Positions 35,735 through 44,191 of a stretch of 64,000 bases of DNA are shown here, piece after piece. The stretch is from the NCBI GenBank assembly GCA_964250755.1, contig CAXUHB010000005.1:62001-126000 (forward strand). Reading direction: 5' to 3'. A program made the position numbers and the translations under genes. Each line of letters begins with the position of its first letter. The stretch's first letter is position 1. The DNA comes from DASWOJ01 sp964250755. GTDB taxonomy: Bacteria; Pseudomonadota; Alphaproteobacteria; Acetobacterales; Acetobacteraceae. Below the pieces are notes generated by a model that searched no databases, had not been told where the DNA came from, and saw only the letters and a list, made by a program, of their open reading frames with translations.

Positions 35735-36271
35735 ATGCCGGACGCCATGCCGGATGCCGCAAACGATGCCGTGACGGTCCTCCTTGGACCCGAGCGCAAG
35801 GACATGCTCGACGCGTTGGCGCGTGATGCCGCGCGCCCCGTGTCCGACCTGATCAACGACGCGGTTGACGGCTGTCTGGCAGCGCTAAGGCTGGACCGCA
35901 GCCGCATCCTGGAAGGCGTGCGCCAGGCCGGCGCGGGCGAGTTCGCGGGGGGATGCCGAAGTCGCAGCGGCCTACGCCCGCCGGCATTGACCATCCGCTA
36001 CACACGGCAGGCCCCCGCCGACCTGGAGGACGCCTTGGGCTACATTGCCCGCGAGCGGCCAGCGGCAGCCCGGGTTCCGCCAGAGCGCGTCCGCGCCGCC
36101 ATCAACAGCCTGGCCAGCTTTCCAAACATGGGCCGCCCGGGCCGGGTGCCCGGCACTCGCGAATTTGCAGTGGCACCCTTCGTCGCAGCTTACCGCACCA
36201 GCGGACCCGACGTGGACGTGCTGGCCATCCTGCATGGGGCCAGGGCTTGGCCGCCCAGCTTCAGCGACTGA
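35735..36271 (+). CDS. Ribbon-helix-helix antitoxin fused in frame to a ParE/RelE toxin (probable frameshift)
   Basis: A single open frame encodes an N-terminal antitoxin-like part (VTVLLGPERKDMLDALARDA, ILEGVRQAGAGEFA) and a C-terminal ParE/RelE-type toxin (IRYTRQAPADLEDALGYIA, SLASFPNMGRPGRV, YRTSGPDVDVLAILHGARAW). The join falls at a six-G run (35947-35952). Removing one G gives GDAEVAAAYARRH and a stop at 35988-35990, the usual antitoxin end. A TTG at 35987 overlapping that stop would then start the toxin. I read this as a two-gene operon merged by a one-base slip, real or from sequencing. ATGs at 35693, 35735 and 35747 are all possible starts. Confidence 0.65.
   Translation: MPDAMPDAANDAVTVLLGPERKDMLDALARDAARPVSDLINDAVDGCLAALRLDRSRILEGVRQAGAGEFAGGCRSRSGLRPPALTIRYTRQAPADLEDALGYIARERPAAARVPPERVRAAINSLASFPNMGRPGRVPGTREFAVAPFVAAYRTSGPDVDVLAILHGARAWPPSFSD
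35987..36271 (+). CDS. ParE/RelE-type toxin portion (alternative start)
   Basis: 94 residues from a TTG overlapping the restored antitoxin stop. It has the family length and pattern: an N-terminal IRYTRQA.ADL, a helix pair, NMGRPGRVPGTREF and a C-terminal LAILHGAR. ParE proteins poison DNA gyrase while RelE proteins cleave mRNA; the sequence does not decide between them, though GRPGRVPGTRE is commoner in ParE. It ends 10 bp from the convergent pheA. Confidence 0.6.
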   Translation: MTIRYTRQAPADLEDALGYIARERPAAARVPPERVRAAINSLASFPNMGRPGRVPGTREFAVAPFVAAYRTSGPDVDVLAILHGARAWPPSFSD

Positions 36272-36281
36272 CCGGCACCCC

Positions 36282-37127
36282 CTAGTCCCCGCCGGCCCGC
36301 CCTCGGAACGGCGCCCGGGGATAGACCCCCAGCACCCTGATCTCCCGCGAGAAGAACCCCAGCTCCTCCAGCGCGCCGCGCAGCGCCGGCTGCTCCGGAT
36401 GGCCGTCCACGTCGCACATGAACTGCGTCGCGGTGAAGCGCCCGCCCAGCATGTAGCTTTCCAGCCGGCTCATGTTCACGCCGTTGGTGGCGAAGCCGCC
36501 CAGCGCCTTGTACAGGGCCGCCGGCACGTTGCGGACGCGGAAGACGAAGGTGGTCATCACGTCCGGGGCATCGGCCGGCGGCGTGCGCGGGTGCAGGGCG
36601 GCGACGTAGAAGCGCGTGGTGTTGTGGGCGGCGTCCTCCACGTTGGCGCGCAGCACCTGCAGGCCGTAGATCTCGGCAGCCAGGGACGACGCCACCGCCG
36701 CGTCCTCGGGCTGCGCCCACTCCGCCACCAGCTTGGCGGCCCCGGCGGTATCAGCCTCGATCACCGGCTCCGCCCGCAGCTCCCGAAGGATGTTGCGGAC
36801 CTGGCTCAGCGCCACGGAGTGCGAATGCACCCGCCGCACGCCCGCCAGCGTCGCGCCTGGCGGGCCGAGCAGGCAGTGCTCGACGCGCTGGAAGTGCTCG
36901 CCGACCAGGTGCAGGCCGCTGCCGGGCAGCAGGGCGTGCATGTCGGGGACGCGGCCGGCCAGGCTGTTCTCGCACGGCAGCATCGCCAGCTCGGCGCCGC
37001 CGTCGCGCACGGCGGCCATCGCGGCCTCGAAGCTCGGGCAGGGCAGGGGATCGTGTCCGGGGTAGGCGGTGCGGCACGCAAGATGCGAGTAGGCGCCGGG
37101 CAGGCCCTGGAAGGCGATGCGGTTCAT
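36282..37127 (-). CDS. pheA: Prephenate dehydratase
   Basis: 281 residues catalysing prephenate to phenylpyruvate in phenylalanine synthesis. N-terminal AFQGLPGAYSHLA, LPCENSLAG and the catalytic NTTRF (T171, R172, F173) are intact. A C-terminal ACT domain with NVPAALYKALGGFA and NMSRLESYM should bind phenylalanine for feedback control. There is no chorismate mutase domain. It lies 25 bp downstream of kdsB on the same strand, a pairing common in alphaproteobacteria. Confidence 0.95.
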   Translation of the reverse strand: MNRIAFQGLPGAYSHLACRTAYPGHDPLPCPSFEAAMAAVRDGGAELAMLPCENSLAGRVPDMHALLPGSGLHLVGEHFQRVEHCLLGPPGATLAGVRRVHSHSVALSQVRNILRELRAEPVIEADTAGAAKLVAEWAQPEDAAVASSLAAEIYGLQVLRANVEDAAHNTTRFYVAALHPRTPPADAPDVMTTFVFRVRNVPAALYKALGGFATNGVNMSRLESYMLGGRFTATQFMCDVDGHPEQPALRGALEELGFFSREIRVLGVYPRAPFRGRAGGD

Positions 37128-37152
37128 GCGGTGTCCATGCAGGCGGAGTCCA

Positions 37153-37887
37153 TCAGGCTGGGTCCATCAGGGCGCGGGCGCGCAGCAGGTCCGCGGGCGT
37201 GTCCACGCCGAAGGGGGCGTGGTCCACCCGGGCGCAGGCGATGCGCATCCCGGCCTCCAGCGCGCGGAGCTGCTCCAGCCGCTCCCGCCGCTCCAGCGGT
37301 GACTCCGGCAACAGCACGAAGCGCGCCAGGGCAGCGCGGCGGAAGGCGTAGATGCCGATGTGGTGCCACAGCGGCCCGTCCCCGGACGGAACGGCAGTGC
37401 GGGAGAAGTAGAGCGCCGGGGCGACCGCCTGGCCCTCGTCGAACGCGCACACGGCCTTGACGATAGAGGGCGTCGCCGCCTCCTCCGCGGTCAGGACGGG
37501 GGTGACGAGGGTGCCGATGTCCACCGCCGGGTCGGACAGGGGGGCCAGCACGGCGCGGAGCTGGGCCGCAGGGATCATCGGCTGGTCGCCCTGCACGTTG
37601 ACCACCACGTCGTGCCGCCCCCCTGGGTCCAGCAGGGCCACCGCGGCGTGGACCCGGTCGGAACCGCTGGGCAGCGCCGGGTCGGTCATAACGGCGGTGC
37701 CGCCGTCCGCGCGCACGGCGTCGGCCACGTCCTGGTCGGCGCAGGCCACGGCGACGGGGCCGATGCCGGCCTCCCGCGCCCTGTCCAGCACGTGCAGGAT
37801 CATCGGGCGCCCGCCGATCAGCGCCAGCGGCTTGCCGGGCAGGCGCGTGGACGCCATGCGGGCGGGGATCACGATGATGGGCGTCAT
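37153..37887 (-). CDS. kdsB: 3-deoxy-manno-octulosonate cytidylyltransferase (CMP-KDO synthetase)
   Basis: 244 residues, full length. It activates KDO as CMP-KDO for lipopolysaccharide. The motif order is complete: IPARMASTRLPGKPLALIGG, ALPSGSDRVHAA, VNVQGDQPMIPA, ALYFSRTAVP, WHHIGIYAFRR and VDTPADLLRAR. It is cytoplasmic. It is transcribed toward pheA and diverges from the exported Gln/Pro-rich protein. Confidence 0.96.
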   Translation of the reverse strand: MTPIIVIPARMASTRLPGKPLALIGGRPMILHVLDRAREAGIGPVAVACADQDVADAVRADGGTAVMTDPALPSGSDRVHAAVALLDPGGRHDVVVNVQGDQPMIPAAQLRAVLAPLSDPAVDIGTLVTPVLTAEEAATPSIVKAVCAFDEGQAVAPALYFSRTAVPSGDGPLWHHIGIYAFRRAALARFVLLPESPLERRERLEQLRALEAGMRIACARVDHAPFGVDTPADLLRARALMDPA

Positions 37888-38013
37888 GCGCTGGGTGCGA
37901 ACCCGGCGCGGGGGCGGTGCGTAGGTGGGGGCATGGTGCGCCGGCAGCTTTAGGCGGGCGCACGGGCCGGCGCAACGCCGCGGCGGCCATATCCCCCCTG
38001 ACCGGAGACCAGC

Positions 38014-38529
38014 ATGACCCGTGCCGTCCTTCTCGCGTCCGCCCTCCTCGCAGCGCTGCCCGCTGGCCTGCTTGCGGCGCTGCCCGCGGGGGCGCAGACG
38101 CAGCAGCCCTCCGCGACCACGTCCAACGGGCAGCCCTCGGTGTCGGGGCCGGCGCCCAACCTCGGCTCGCCGCAGGCGGAGCAGAACCAGGGGCAGCAGC
38201 CCCCGAACGCGCGCAACCTCGGCCCCAGCGGCGGGACGCCGCGCACCGGGGACACGGCGGGGGCCACCAAGCCGCAAGGGCCGGTCAGCGGCAGCAGCGG
38301 CGCGTCCGGGCAGGCGTCCGGGCAGCAGGTGACGCAGCCGTCGCCGACCCAGAACCAGTCCCAGGCGCAGCAGAACCAGGGCCAGCAGCCGCCCAACGTG
38401 CGGGAGGTCGCACCCAGCGCCGCGACGCCGACCAACGACCCCTCCGGCGCCACCAAGCCGCAAGGCCCCGTCACCGCCCCCGCCAGCCGCGCCCAGGGCG
38501 GCCAGCCCGCGAGCACCGTGACCAAGTAG
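38014..38529 (+). CDS. Exported Gln/Pro/Asn-rich repeat protein
   Basis: 171 residues: a signal peptide (MTRAVLLASALLAALPAGLL, cleaved near GAQ) and then disordered sequence. It contains two related copies of a ~45-residue unit, each with QNQGQQPPN.R, a PS..TP spacer and GATKPQGPV. GGAG lies 6 bases before the ATG, so expression is likely. No fold or function is recognised. Confidence 0.6.
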   Translation: MTRAVLLASALLAALPAGLLAALPAGAQTQQPSATTSNGQPSVSGPAPNLGSPQAEQNQGQQPPNARNLGPSGGTPRTGDTAGATKPQGPVSGSSGASGQASGQQVTQPSPTQNQSQAQQNQGQQPPNVREVAPSAATPTNDPSGATKPQGPVTAPASRAQGGQPASTVTK

Positions 38530-38537
38530 GGCTTATC

Positions 38538-38570
38538 GCCCCCTCGTCCAGAGGGAGAGGGGGCAGCAGC
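38538..38570. repeat. Degenerate single REP of family A
   Basis: CGCCCCCTCGTCCAGAGGGA and the following GAGGGGGCAGCAG resemble one right arm of the family A doublets, with mismatches in the stem. It lies between the Gln/Pro-rich gene and hisN. Confidence 0.55.
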
Positions 38571-38639
38571 CATTGCCGCTGCGCCGTCCCCGTGGCACCT
38601 GAGCGTCCTCCCCCGCACCGGAGCCGCCCTGATGGCCGC

Positions 38640-39476
38640 ATGCGCTGGCCGCACGCCTTGGATGACCTGATCGCCGCGGCGCATGCCGCCGCCGACCTGG
38701 CCGGCGCCGCCATCCTGCCGCACTACCGCACCGGTGCCGTCGCCGACACCAAGGGCGACGACAGCCCCGTCACGGTCGCCGACCGTGCGGCGGAGGCCGC
38801 GATGCGCGCCTACCTGCACGGGCGCTTCCCCGATCACGGCATCCTGGGCGAGGAGGGCGGCCTGGACCGCCCCGGCGCCCGCCTGCGCTGGGTGCTGGAC
38901 CCGGTGGACGGCACCCGCGCCTTCATCACGGGGCGCCCCACCTTCGGCGTGCTGGTGGCGCTGATGGACGGGCCGGCGCCCATCCTGGGCATCATAGACC
39001 AGCCCGTCACCGGGGAGCGCTGGGTCGGCGCCGCCGGGCGGCCCACCACCTTCCGCGGCGCGCACGGACGCGCGGGCTGCCGCCCCTGCCCGGCGCTGGC
39101 CGACGCCGAACTGTCCTGCACCGCGCCGGAAATCTTCGACGCCGGGCAGATGGCCGCCTTCCGCCGCCTGCAAGCGGCCACGCGCCGCACCTCCTGGGGC
39201 GGGGACTGCTACGCCTACGGCCTGCTGGCGCTGGGCGGGGTGGACGTGATCGCCGAACCCGCGCTTAAGGTCTGGGACTGGGCGGCGCTGGTCCCGGTCA
39301 TCGAGGGTGCGGGCGGACGTGTCACGGACTGGCAAGGCCGCCCGATGCACCCGGACGGCGACGGCTGCACCCTGGCGGTCGGCGACCCCGCGCTGACCAG
39401 GGAGGCGGTGGAGGTGCTGTCGCCTTCTCCCTCTCCCTCCGGGGTCAGACTGCGAAGCAGTTTACGGCTGGGGTGA
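38640..39476 (+). CDS. hisN: Histidinol-phosphatase, inositol-monophosphatase type
   Basis: 278 residues. The Mg-binding motifs GEEGG, WVLDPVDGTRAFITG and KVWDWAAL are intact. TRAFITGRPTFG and the GGDCYAYGLLALGGVDVIAEP pattern favour the HisN branch over general inositol monophosphatase. It would dephosphorylate histidinol phosphate, fitting hisA, hisF and hisE elsewhere in the window. The last ~18 residues (from SPSPSP) are encoded by an inserted family A repeat, which also supplies the stop codon, so the native C-terminus has been replaced. Confidence 0.8.
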   Translation: MRWPHALDDLIAAAHAAADLAGAAILPHYRTGAVADTKGDDSPVTVADRAAEAAMRAYLHGRFPDHGILGEEGGLDRPGARLRWVLDPVDGTRAFITGRPTFGVLVALMDGPAPILGIIDQPVTGERWVGAAGRPTTFRGAHGRAGCRPCPALADAELSCTAPEIFDAGQMAAFRRLQAATRRTSWGGDCYAYGLLALGGVDVIAEPALKVWDWAALVPVIEGAGGRVTDWQGRPMHPDGDGCTLAVGDPALTREAVEVLSPSPSPSGVRLRSSLRLG

Positions 39477-39590
39477 GGGAAGTCCAGCGGAGCCGACCTT
39501 TCCAACGAAGGCGCGTTCCCGCCGAGGTCGGACAGCTTGCTCCGTTAGATTTCCCTCACCCCAACCCTCTCCCGGAGGGAGAGGGAGCAG
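39424..39590. repeat. REP-like inverted doublet (family A), hisN to yejA
   Basis: The left copy (39424-39480) is altered in its core by an insertion; the right copy (39551-39590) is intact with CCCTCTCCCGGAGGGAGAGGG. They face each other across ~70 bp. The left copy overlaps the end of hisN. Confidence 0.8.
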
Positions 39591-39658
39591 GACATACACC
39601 GCTTGACGCCACACGCCGCACCCCCTGCTATGCGGCACCCCGCTTGAAGGCTGCGCCC

Positions 39659-41542
39659 ATGCTCCGTGTCCTCGCCCTGCTGCTCGCGGCCGCCAGCCTG
39701 GCGCACGCCCAGCCCGCGCCGCCCGCCGGCGGCACCACCCGCAGCCACGCCATCACCATCCTGGGCACACCCGCCCTGCCCGCGGGCTTCCCGCGCTTCC
39801 CCTACGTGAACCCTGACGCGCCCAAGGGGGGCGAGGCGGTGTTCGGCATGACCGGAAGCTTCGATGGCTTCAACCCCTACATCCTGCGCGGCAACCCCGC
39901 CTTCGGCCTCGGCGCAAGCTGGCAGCCCGGCGTCGGCGGCACCCAGGCCGGGGCCGCCGGCGGGCACGTCTGGGAAAGCCTGCTGATGGGGTCGTCCAAC
40001 GAGTCCAACACCGGCTACGGCCTGCTGGCCGAGACCATCGAGGTCCCCGCCGACGGCATGTGGACCGCCTTCGAGATCAGGCCCGAGGCGCGGTTCGCCG
40101 ACGGCTCCCCCGTGCTGGCATCCGATGTCGCCTGGACCTTCAAGACGCTGATGGAGAAGGGCCGGCCCGGCTACCGCGTCCAGTATGCCGACGTGGCCGA
40201 CTGCGTGGCGGAGGGGGAGCGCCGGGTCGTGTTCCACTTCCGCAGCAACGAGAACCGCGAGCTGCCGCTATTGGTCGGCGGCCTGCCGGTGCTGCCGGAG
40301 CGGTGGTGGAGCACGCGCGACTTCACCCGGCCCCTGACCGAGCCGCCGCTGGGGTCCGGCCCCTATCGCGTGGAGCGGTTCGACCTCGGGCGCAGCGTGA
40401 CGTATGCGCGGCGCCCGGACTGGTGGGCCAGGACCCTGCCGGTGGGCATCGGCTTCCACAACCTGGACCGGGTGCGGCTGGAATACTTCGGTGACCCGAC
40501 CGTGCTGTTCGAGGCGTTCAAGGCCGGGCAGATTGACTACCGGCAGGAGAACATCTCGAAGCAATGGGCCACCGGCTACGACTTCGCGGCGGTGCAGTCC
40601 GGCCTGGTCGTGAAGCAGGACCTGGAGCACAAGCTGCCCATCGGCGTGCAGGGCTGGGTCATGAACACCCGGCGCCCGGTCTTCCGTGACGTGCGCGTGC
40701 GGGAGGCGCTGGGCCAGGTCTGGGACTTCGAGTGGACCAACCGCAACCTGTTCTACAATGCCTATGTCCGCACGGGGAGCTGGTTCGGCAACACCGTGCA
40801 GGAGTCCTCCGGCGTGCCGGACGCGGCGGAGGTCAAGCTGCTGGAGCCGTTCCGCGCCAGCCTGCCGCCCGCGCTGTTCACCGAGCCTTTCGCGCTGCCC
40901 GTCACGGACGGCAGCGGCAACAACCGGGACGGCCTGCGCCGGGCGCTGGCCCTGTTGAAGGATGCCGGCTGGACCGTGCGCGACCGCAAGCTGGTCAACG
41001 CCGCGGGCGAGCAGATGGCCTTCACCATCCTGCTGAACGAGCCGAGCCTGGAGCGCATCACCCTGCCCTACATCCAGTGGCTGGGCCGCCTGGGGATCGA
41101 GGTGAAGGTGCGCACCGTGGACCGCGCGCAGTTCGAGCGGCTGACCGACGACTACGACTACGACATGACCACCATGATCTACCCCGGCGACGACCTGCCC
41201 GGGAACTGGATGCGCGACGCCTTCACGTGCGAGGGCGCGAAGACTCCCGGCGGCAGCAACCTCGCCGGCATCTGCGACCCGGCGGTGGACGCGCTGGTGA
41301 CGCGGATGGTGCAGGCGAAGGACCGGGACACGCTGGCGACGGCCGGGCGGGCGCTGGACCGGGTGCTGCTGCGGGGGTGGTACCTGATCCCGCATTACCA
41401 CAACAAGGTGTTCCGCATCGCCGCCTGGGACCGCTTCGGCCGGCCCGACGCGCCGGTGCGGGACGGCTTCGTGCTGGACAGCTGGTGGGTGGACCCGGCC
41501 AAGGCGGCGCGCGTGGACGCGGCGCGCGGGACGGGGAAGTGA
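39659..41542 (+). CDS. yejA: Peptide ABC transporter substrate-binding protein, YejA type
   Basis: 627-residue periplasmic solute receptor (SBP family 5). A signal peptide (MLRVLALLLAAASLAHAQPA) is followed by HAITILGTPALPAGFPRFPYVNPDAPKGG-type sequence characteristic of YejA. ETIEVPADGMWTAFEIRPEA, FADGSPVLASDVAWTFKTL, GSGPYRVERFDLGRSVTY and YPGDDLPGNWMRDAFTCEGA follow. YejABEF systems import peptides, including microcin C in enterics. First gene of the yejA-B-E-F operon. Confidence 0.9.
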   Translation: MLRVLALLLAAASLAHAQPAPPAGGTTRSHAITILGTPALPAGFPRFPYVNPDAPKGGEAVFGMTGSFDGFNPYILRGNPAFGLGASWQPGVGGTQAGAAGGHVWESLLMGSSNESNTGYGLLAETIEVPADGMWTAFEIRPEARFADGSPVLASDVAWTFKTLMEKGRPGYRVQYADVADCVAEGERRVVFHFRSNENRELPLLVGGLPVLPERWWSTRDFTRPLTEPPLGSGPYRVERFDLGRSVTYARRPDWWARTLPVGIGFHNLDRVRLEYFGDPTVLFEAFKAGQIDYRQENISKQWATGYDFAAVQSGLVVKQDLEHKLPIGVQGWVMNTRRPVFRDVRVREALGQVWDFEWTNRNLFYNAYVRTGSWFGNTVQESSGVPDAAEVKLLEPFRASLPPALFTEPFALPVTDGSGNNRDGLRRALALLKDAGWTVRDRKLVNAAGEQMAFTILLNEPSLERITLPYIQWLGRLGIEVKVRTVDRAQFERLTDDYDYDMTTMIYPGDDLPGNWMRDAFTCEGAKTPGGSNLAGICDPAVDALVTRMVQAKDRDTLATAGRALDRVLLRGWYLIPHYHNKVFRIAAWDRFGRPDAPVRDGFVLDSWWVDPAKAARVDAARGTGK

Positions 41543-41563
41543 GGGCAACAAGTCACGCCCGCC

Positions 41564-41713
41564 CTTTCTCCCTCTCCCTCCGGAAGAGGGTCGGGGTGAG
41601 GGAAGGGCCGCAAGGGCTGCGTTTGGACCGGGCGGACCAAGTGCCGTACTGCGACGGGACAGGGTGGCGCGTGCGGCTTCCCTCACCCCGACCCTCTCCC
41701 GGAGGGAGCAGGA
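41564..41713. repeat. REP-like inverted doublet (family A), yejA to yejB
   Basis: Left copy 41564-41604, right copy 41678-41713, inverted, with spacer edges GGCCGCAAG and GTGCGGC that extend the inverted repeat. The purine-rich end of the right copy lies about 26 bp before the yejB ATG. Confidence 0.85.
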
Positions 41714-41738
41714 GCGGCCACCGCCTGCCCAGGACCTG

Positions 41739-42800
41739 ATGGCCGCCTACATCCTCCGCCGGCTGCTGCTGCTGATCCCGACCTTGTTCGGCATCATCGC
41801 CATCAACTTCGCCGTCGCCCAGTTCGCCCCTGGCGGCCCGGTCGAGCAGGCGATGGCCGAGGCCCGCGGCGGCGCGGGCACGGCGACCGAACGCATCACC
41901 GGCGCCACCAGCGACACCGGCACCTACCGCGGCGCGCGCGGGCTGGACGCCAAGCAGAAGGCGGAGCTCAACCGGCTGTTCGGCTTCGACAAGCCGGCCG
42001 GGGAACGCTTCGTGCAGATGGTGCGGGGCTACCTGAGCTTCGACTTCGGGCGCAGCTTCTTCAAGGACGCCACGGTGCTGCAACTGGTGCTGCAGAAGAT
42101 GCCGGTCAGCGTGTCGCTGGGGCTGTGGTCCACGCTCATCATCTACCTCGTCAGCATCCCGCTGGGCATCGCCAAGGCGGTGCGGGACGGCACGCGGTTC
42201 GACGTGGCGACCAGCGCGGCGGTGCTGGTGGGCTACGCCATCCCCGGCTTCCTGTTCGCGATCCTGCTGGTGGTGCTGTTCGCAGGCGGCAGCTTCCTGC
42301 AGGTGTTTCCGTTGCGCGGGCTGACGACGCCGGGGTCGCAGGACCTGCCGTTCGCAGTGCGGGCGGCGGACTACGCCTGGCACATGGTGCTGCCGACGCT
42401 GGCGCTGGTGGCGGGCGGCTTCGCGTCCCTGACGATCCTGACCAAGAACTCGTTCCTGGACGAAATCCGCAAGCAGTATGTGACAACGGCCCGGGCCAAG
42501 GGCGCGGGGGAAGGCCGTGTGCTGTATGGGCACGTCTTCCGCAACGCGATGCTGCTGATCGTGGCCGGGTTCCCGGCGGCGTTCCTGGGCCTGCTGTTCG
42601 GCTCGGCGCTGCTGGTGGAGATCGTGTTCTCGCTGGACGGGCTGGGGCTGCTGGGGTTCGAGAGCGTGATCCGGCGGGATTACCCCGTGGTGTTCGGGAC
42701 GCTGTACATGTTCACGCTGGTGGGGCTGGTGCTGCAACTCGTGGGGGACGTGCTGTACACGGTGGTGGACCCGCGCATAAACTTCGAGGCGCGGGGATGA
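41739..42800 (+). CDS. yejB: Peptide ABC transporter permease, YejB type
   Basis: 353 residues, inner membrane. It has the N-terminal helix AAYILRRLLLLIPTLFGIIA, a periplasmic insertion with the YejB-typical PGGPVEQAMAE segment, then about five further helices. The EAA-like loop reads TTARAKGAGEGRVLYGHVFRN. It pairs with YejE to form the channel. The ATG at 41739 is chosen because the first helix starts at once. Confidence 0.92.
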   Translation: MAAYILRRLLLLIPTLFGIIAINFAVAQFAPGGPVEQAMAEARGGAGTATERITGATSDTGTYRGARGLDAKQKAELNRLFGFDKPAGERFVQMVRGYLSFDFGRSFFKDATVLQLVLQKMPVSVSLGLWSTLIIYLVSIPLGIAKAVRDGTRFDVATSAAVLVGYAIPGFLFAILLVVLFAGGSFLQVFPLRGLTTPGSQDLPFAVRAADYAWHMVLPTLALVAGGFASLTILTKNSFLDEIRKQYVTTARAKGAGEGRVLYGHVFRNAMLLIVAGFPAAFLGLLFGSALLVEIVFSLDGLGLLGFESVIRRDYPVVFGTLYMFTLVGLVLQLVGDVLYTVVDPRINFEARG

Positions 42801-42837
42801 GGGGTGCTTTGGATTTGGGAGGAGAGTGCGCCTATTT

Positions 42838-42993
42838 CTGCTCCCTCTCCCTCCGGGAGAGGGCCGGGGTGAGGGAGGCCGCAAGCGCCATGCTCCCCCG
42901 CCTCTGTGCCGGTCCGCGCCATCGTAATAGGGGCTTGTGCGCGTGGCTTCCCTCACCCCGGCCCTCTCCCGAAGGGAGAGGGGGAAGAAGCAG
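42838..42993. repeat. REP-like inverted doublet (family A), yejB to yejE
   Basis: Left copy 42838-42879 and right copy 42948-42993, inverted, spacer about 68 bp. The right copy ends in GAGGGGGAAGAAG, 10 bp before the yejE ATG, so it can act as the ribosome binding region. Confidence 0.88.
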
Positions 42994-43002
42994 GCCCGTT
43001 CC

Positions 43003-44022
43003 ATGACCCCCACCACCCGCCGCCGCCTGGCGGTGTTCCGCGCGCACCGGCGCGGCTCCTGGTCGCTCGTAATCTTCCTCGTCCTGTTCGGCGTGACCCT
43101 GTTCGCCGAGTTCATCGCCAACGACCGCCCGTTGCTCGTGCGCTTCGACGGGCGCCTGTATGCGCCGGTGGTCCAGGATCTGAGCGAGGACACGTTCGGC
43201 CCGGACTTCCTGCCCACGCAGGCCGACTACACCGACCCGCAGCTGGCCGCCGCCATCAACGCCCGGGGCTGGATGATCTGGCCGGCCATCCCGTTCCGCT
43301 ACGACACCGTCATCAAGGACCTGCCCACCCCGGCCCCGGCCAGGCCCAGCGCGCGCAACCTGCTGGGCACCGACGACCAGGCGCGGGACGTGCTGGCGCG
43401 GGTGATCTATGGGTTCCGGCTGTCGGTGCTGTTCGGCTTCACGCTCACGCTGGTGTCGTCGGCCATCGGGATCGCCGCAGGCGCGGTGCAGGGGTTCTAT
43501 GGCGGGCTGACGGACCTGCTGTTCCAGCGGTTCATCGAGGTGTGGTCGGGGATGCCGCAGCTGTTCCTGCTGATCATCCTGGCCAGCATCTTCACGCCGA
43601 CGTTCTGGCTGCTGCTGCTGTTCCTGCTGGCGTTCTCGTGGATGTCGCTGACGGGGGTGGTGCGGGCGGAGTTCCTGCGCGGGCGCAACCTGGACTACGT
43701 GCGGGCGGCGCAGGCGCTGGGGGTGTCCGACGCGGGCATCATGCGGCGGCACATCTTGCCGAACGCGCTGGTGGCGACCTTGTCCTACCTGCCGTTCACC
43801 CTGTCCGGCTCGGTGACGGGGCTGGCGGGGCTGGACTTCCTGGGCTTCGGCCTGCCGCCGGGGTCGCCGTCCCTCGGGGAGTTGGTGGCGCAGGGCAAGG
43901 CCAACCTGACCGCGCCCTGGCTGGGAGTGACGGCGTTCGTAGTGCTGGGCGGGCTGCTGGTGCTGCTGATCTTCATCGGGGAAGCCGTGCGGGACGCCTT
44001 CGACCCGAGGAAGGGGGTTTGA
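43003..44022 (+). CDS. yejE: Peptide ABC transporter permease, YejE type
   Basis: 339 residues. An N-terminal helix (SWSLVIFLVLFGVTLFAEFI) is followed by a long periplasmic loop with RPLLVRFDGRLYAPVV and WMIWPAIPFRYDT, typical of YejE, and by LLGTDDQARDVLARVIYGFR. Five C-terminal helices carry the EAA-like ARAAQALGVSDAGIMRRHILPNA type loop. The start at 43003 excludes residues read from the repeat. Confidence 0.92.
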   Translation: MTPTTRRRLAVFRAHRRGSWSLVIFLVLFGVTLFAEFIANDRPLLVRFDGRLYAPVVQDLSEDTFGPDFLPTQADYTDPQLAAAINARGWMIWPAIPFRYDTVIKDLPTPAPARPSARNLLGTDDQARDVLARVIYGFRLSVLFGFTLTLVSSAIGIAAGAVQGFYGGLTDLLFQRFIEVWSGMPQLFLLIILASIFTPTFWLLLLFLLAFSWMSLTGVVRAEFLRGRNLDYVRAAQALGVSDAGIMRRHILPNALVATLSYLPFTLSGSVTGLAGLDFLGFGLPPGSPSLGELVAQGKANLTAPWLGVTAFVVLGGLLVLLIFIGEAVRDAFDPRKGV

Positions 44023-44036
44023 GGGGGTTCCTGCCC

Positions 44037-44186
44037 CTGCTCCCTCTCCCTCCGGGAGAGGGTCGGGGTGAGGGAGGCCGCACGGGCTGCCCTGTCCTTG
44101 AGCAGTGCGCCGCTGTCCTTAGTCACCCAGCATGGCGCTGCTGGGCCTCCCTCACCCCAACCCTCTCCCGGAGGGAGAGGGAGCAG
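44037..44186. repeat. REP-like inverted doublet (family A), yejE to yejF
   Basis: Left copy 44037-44078, right copy 44146-44186, both intact with perfect 9-bp stems. The right copy ends GGAGGGAGAGGGAGCAG, 5 bp before the yejF ATG, and so provides its only Shine-Dalgarno sequence. Confidence 0.9.
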
Positions 44187-44191
44187 CCAAC

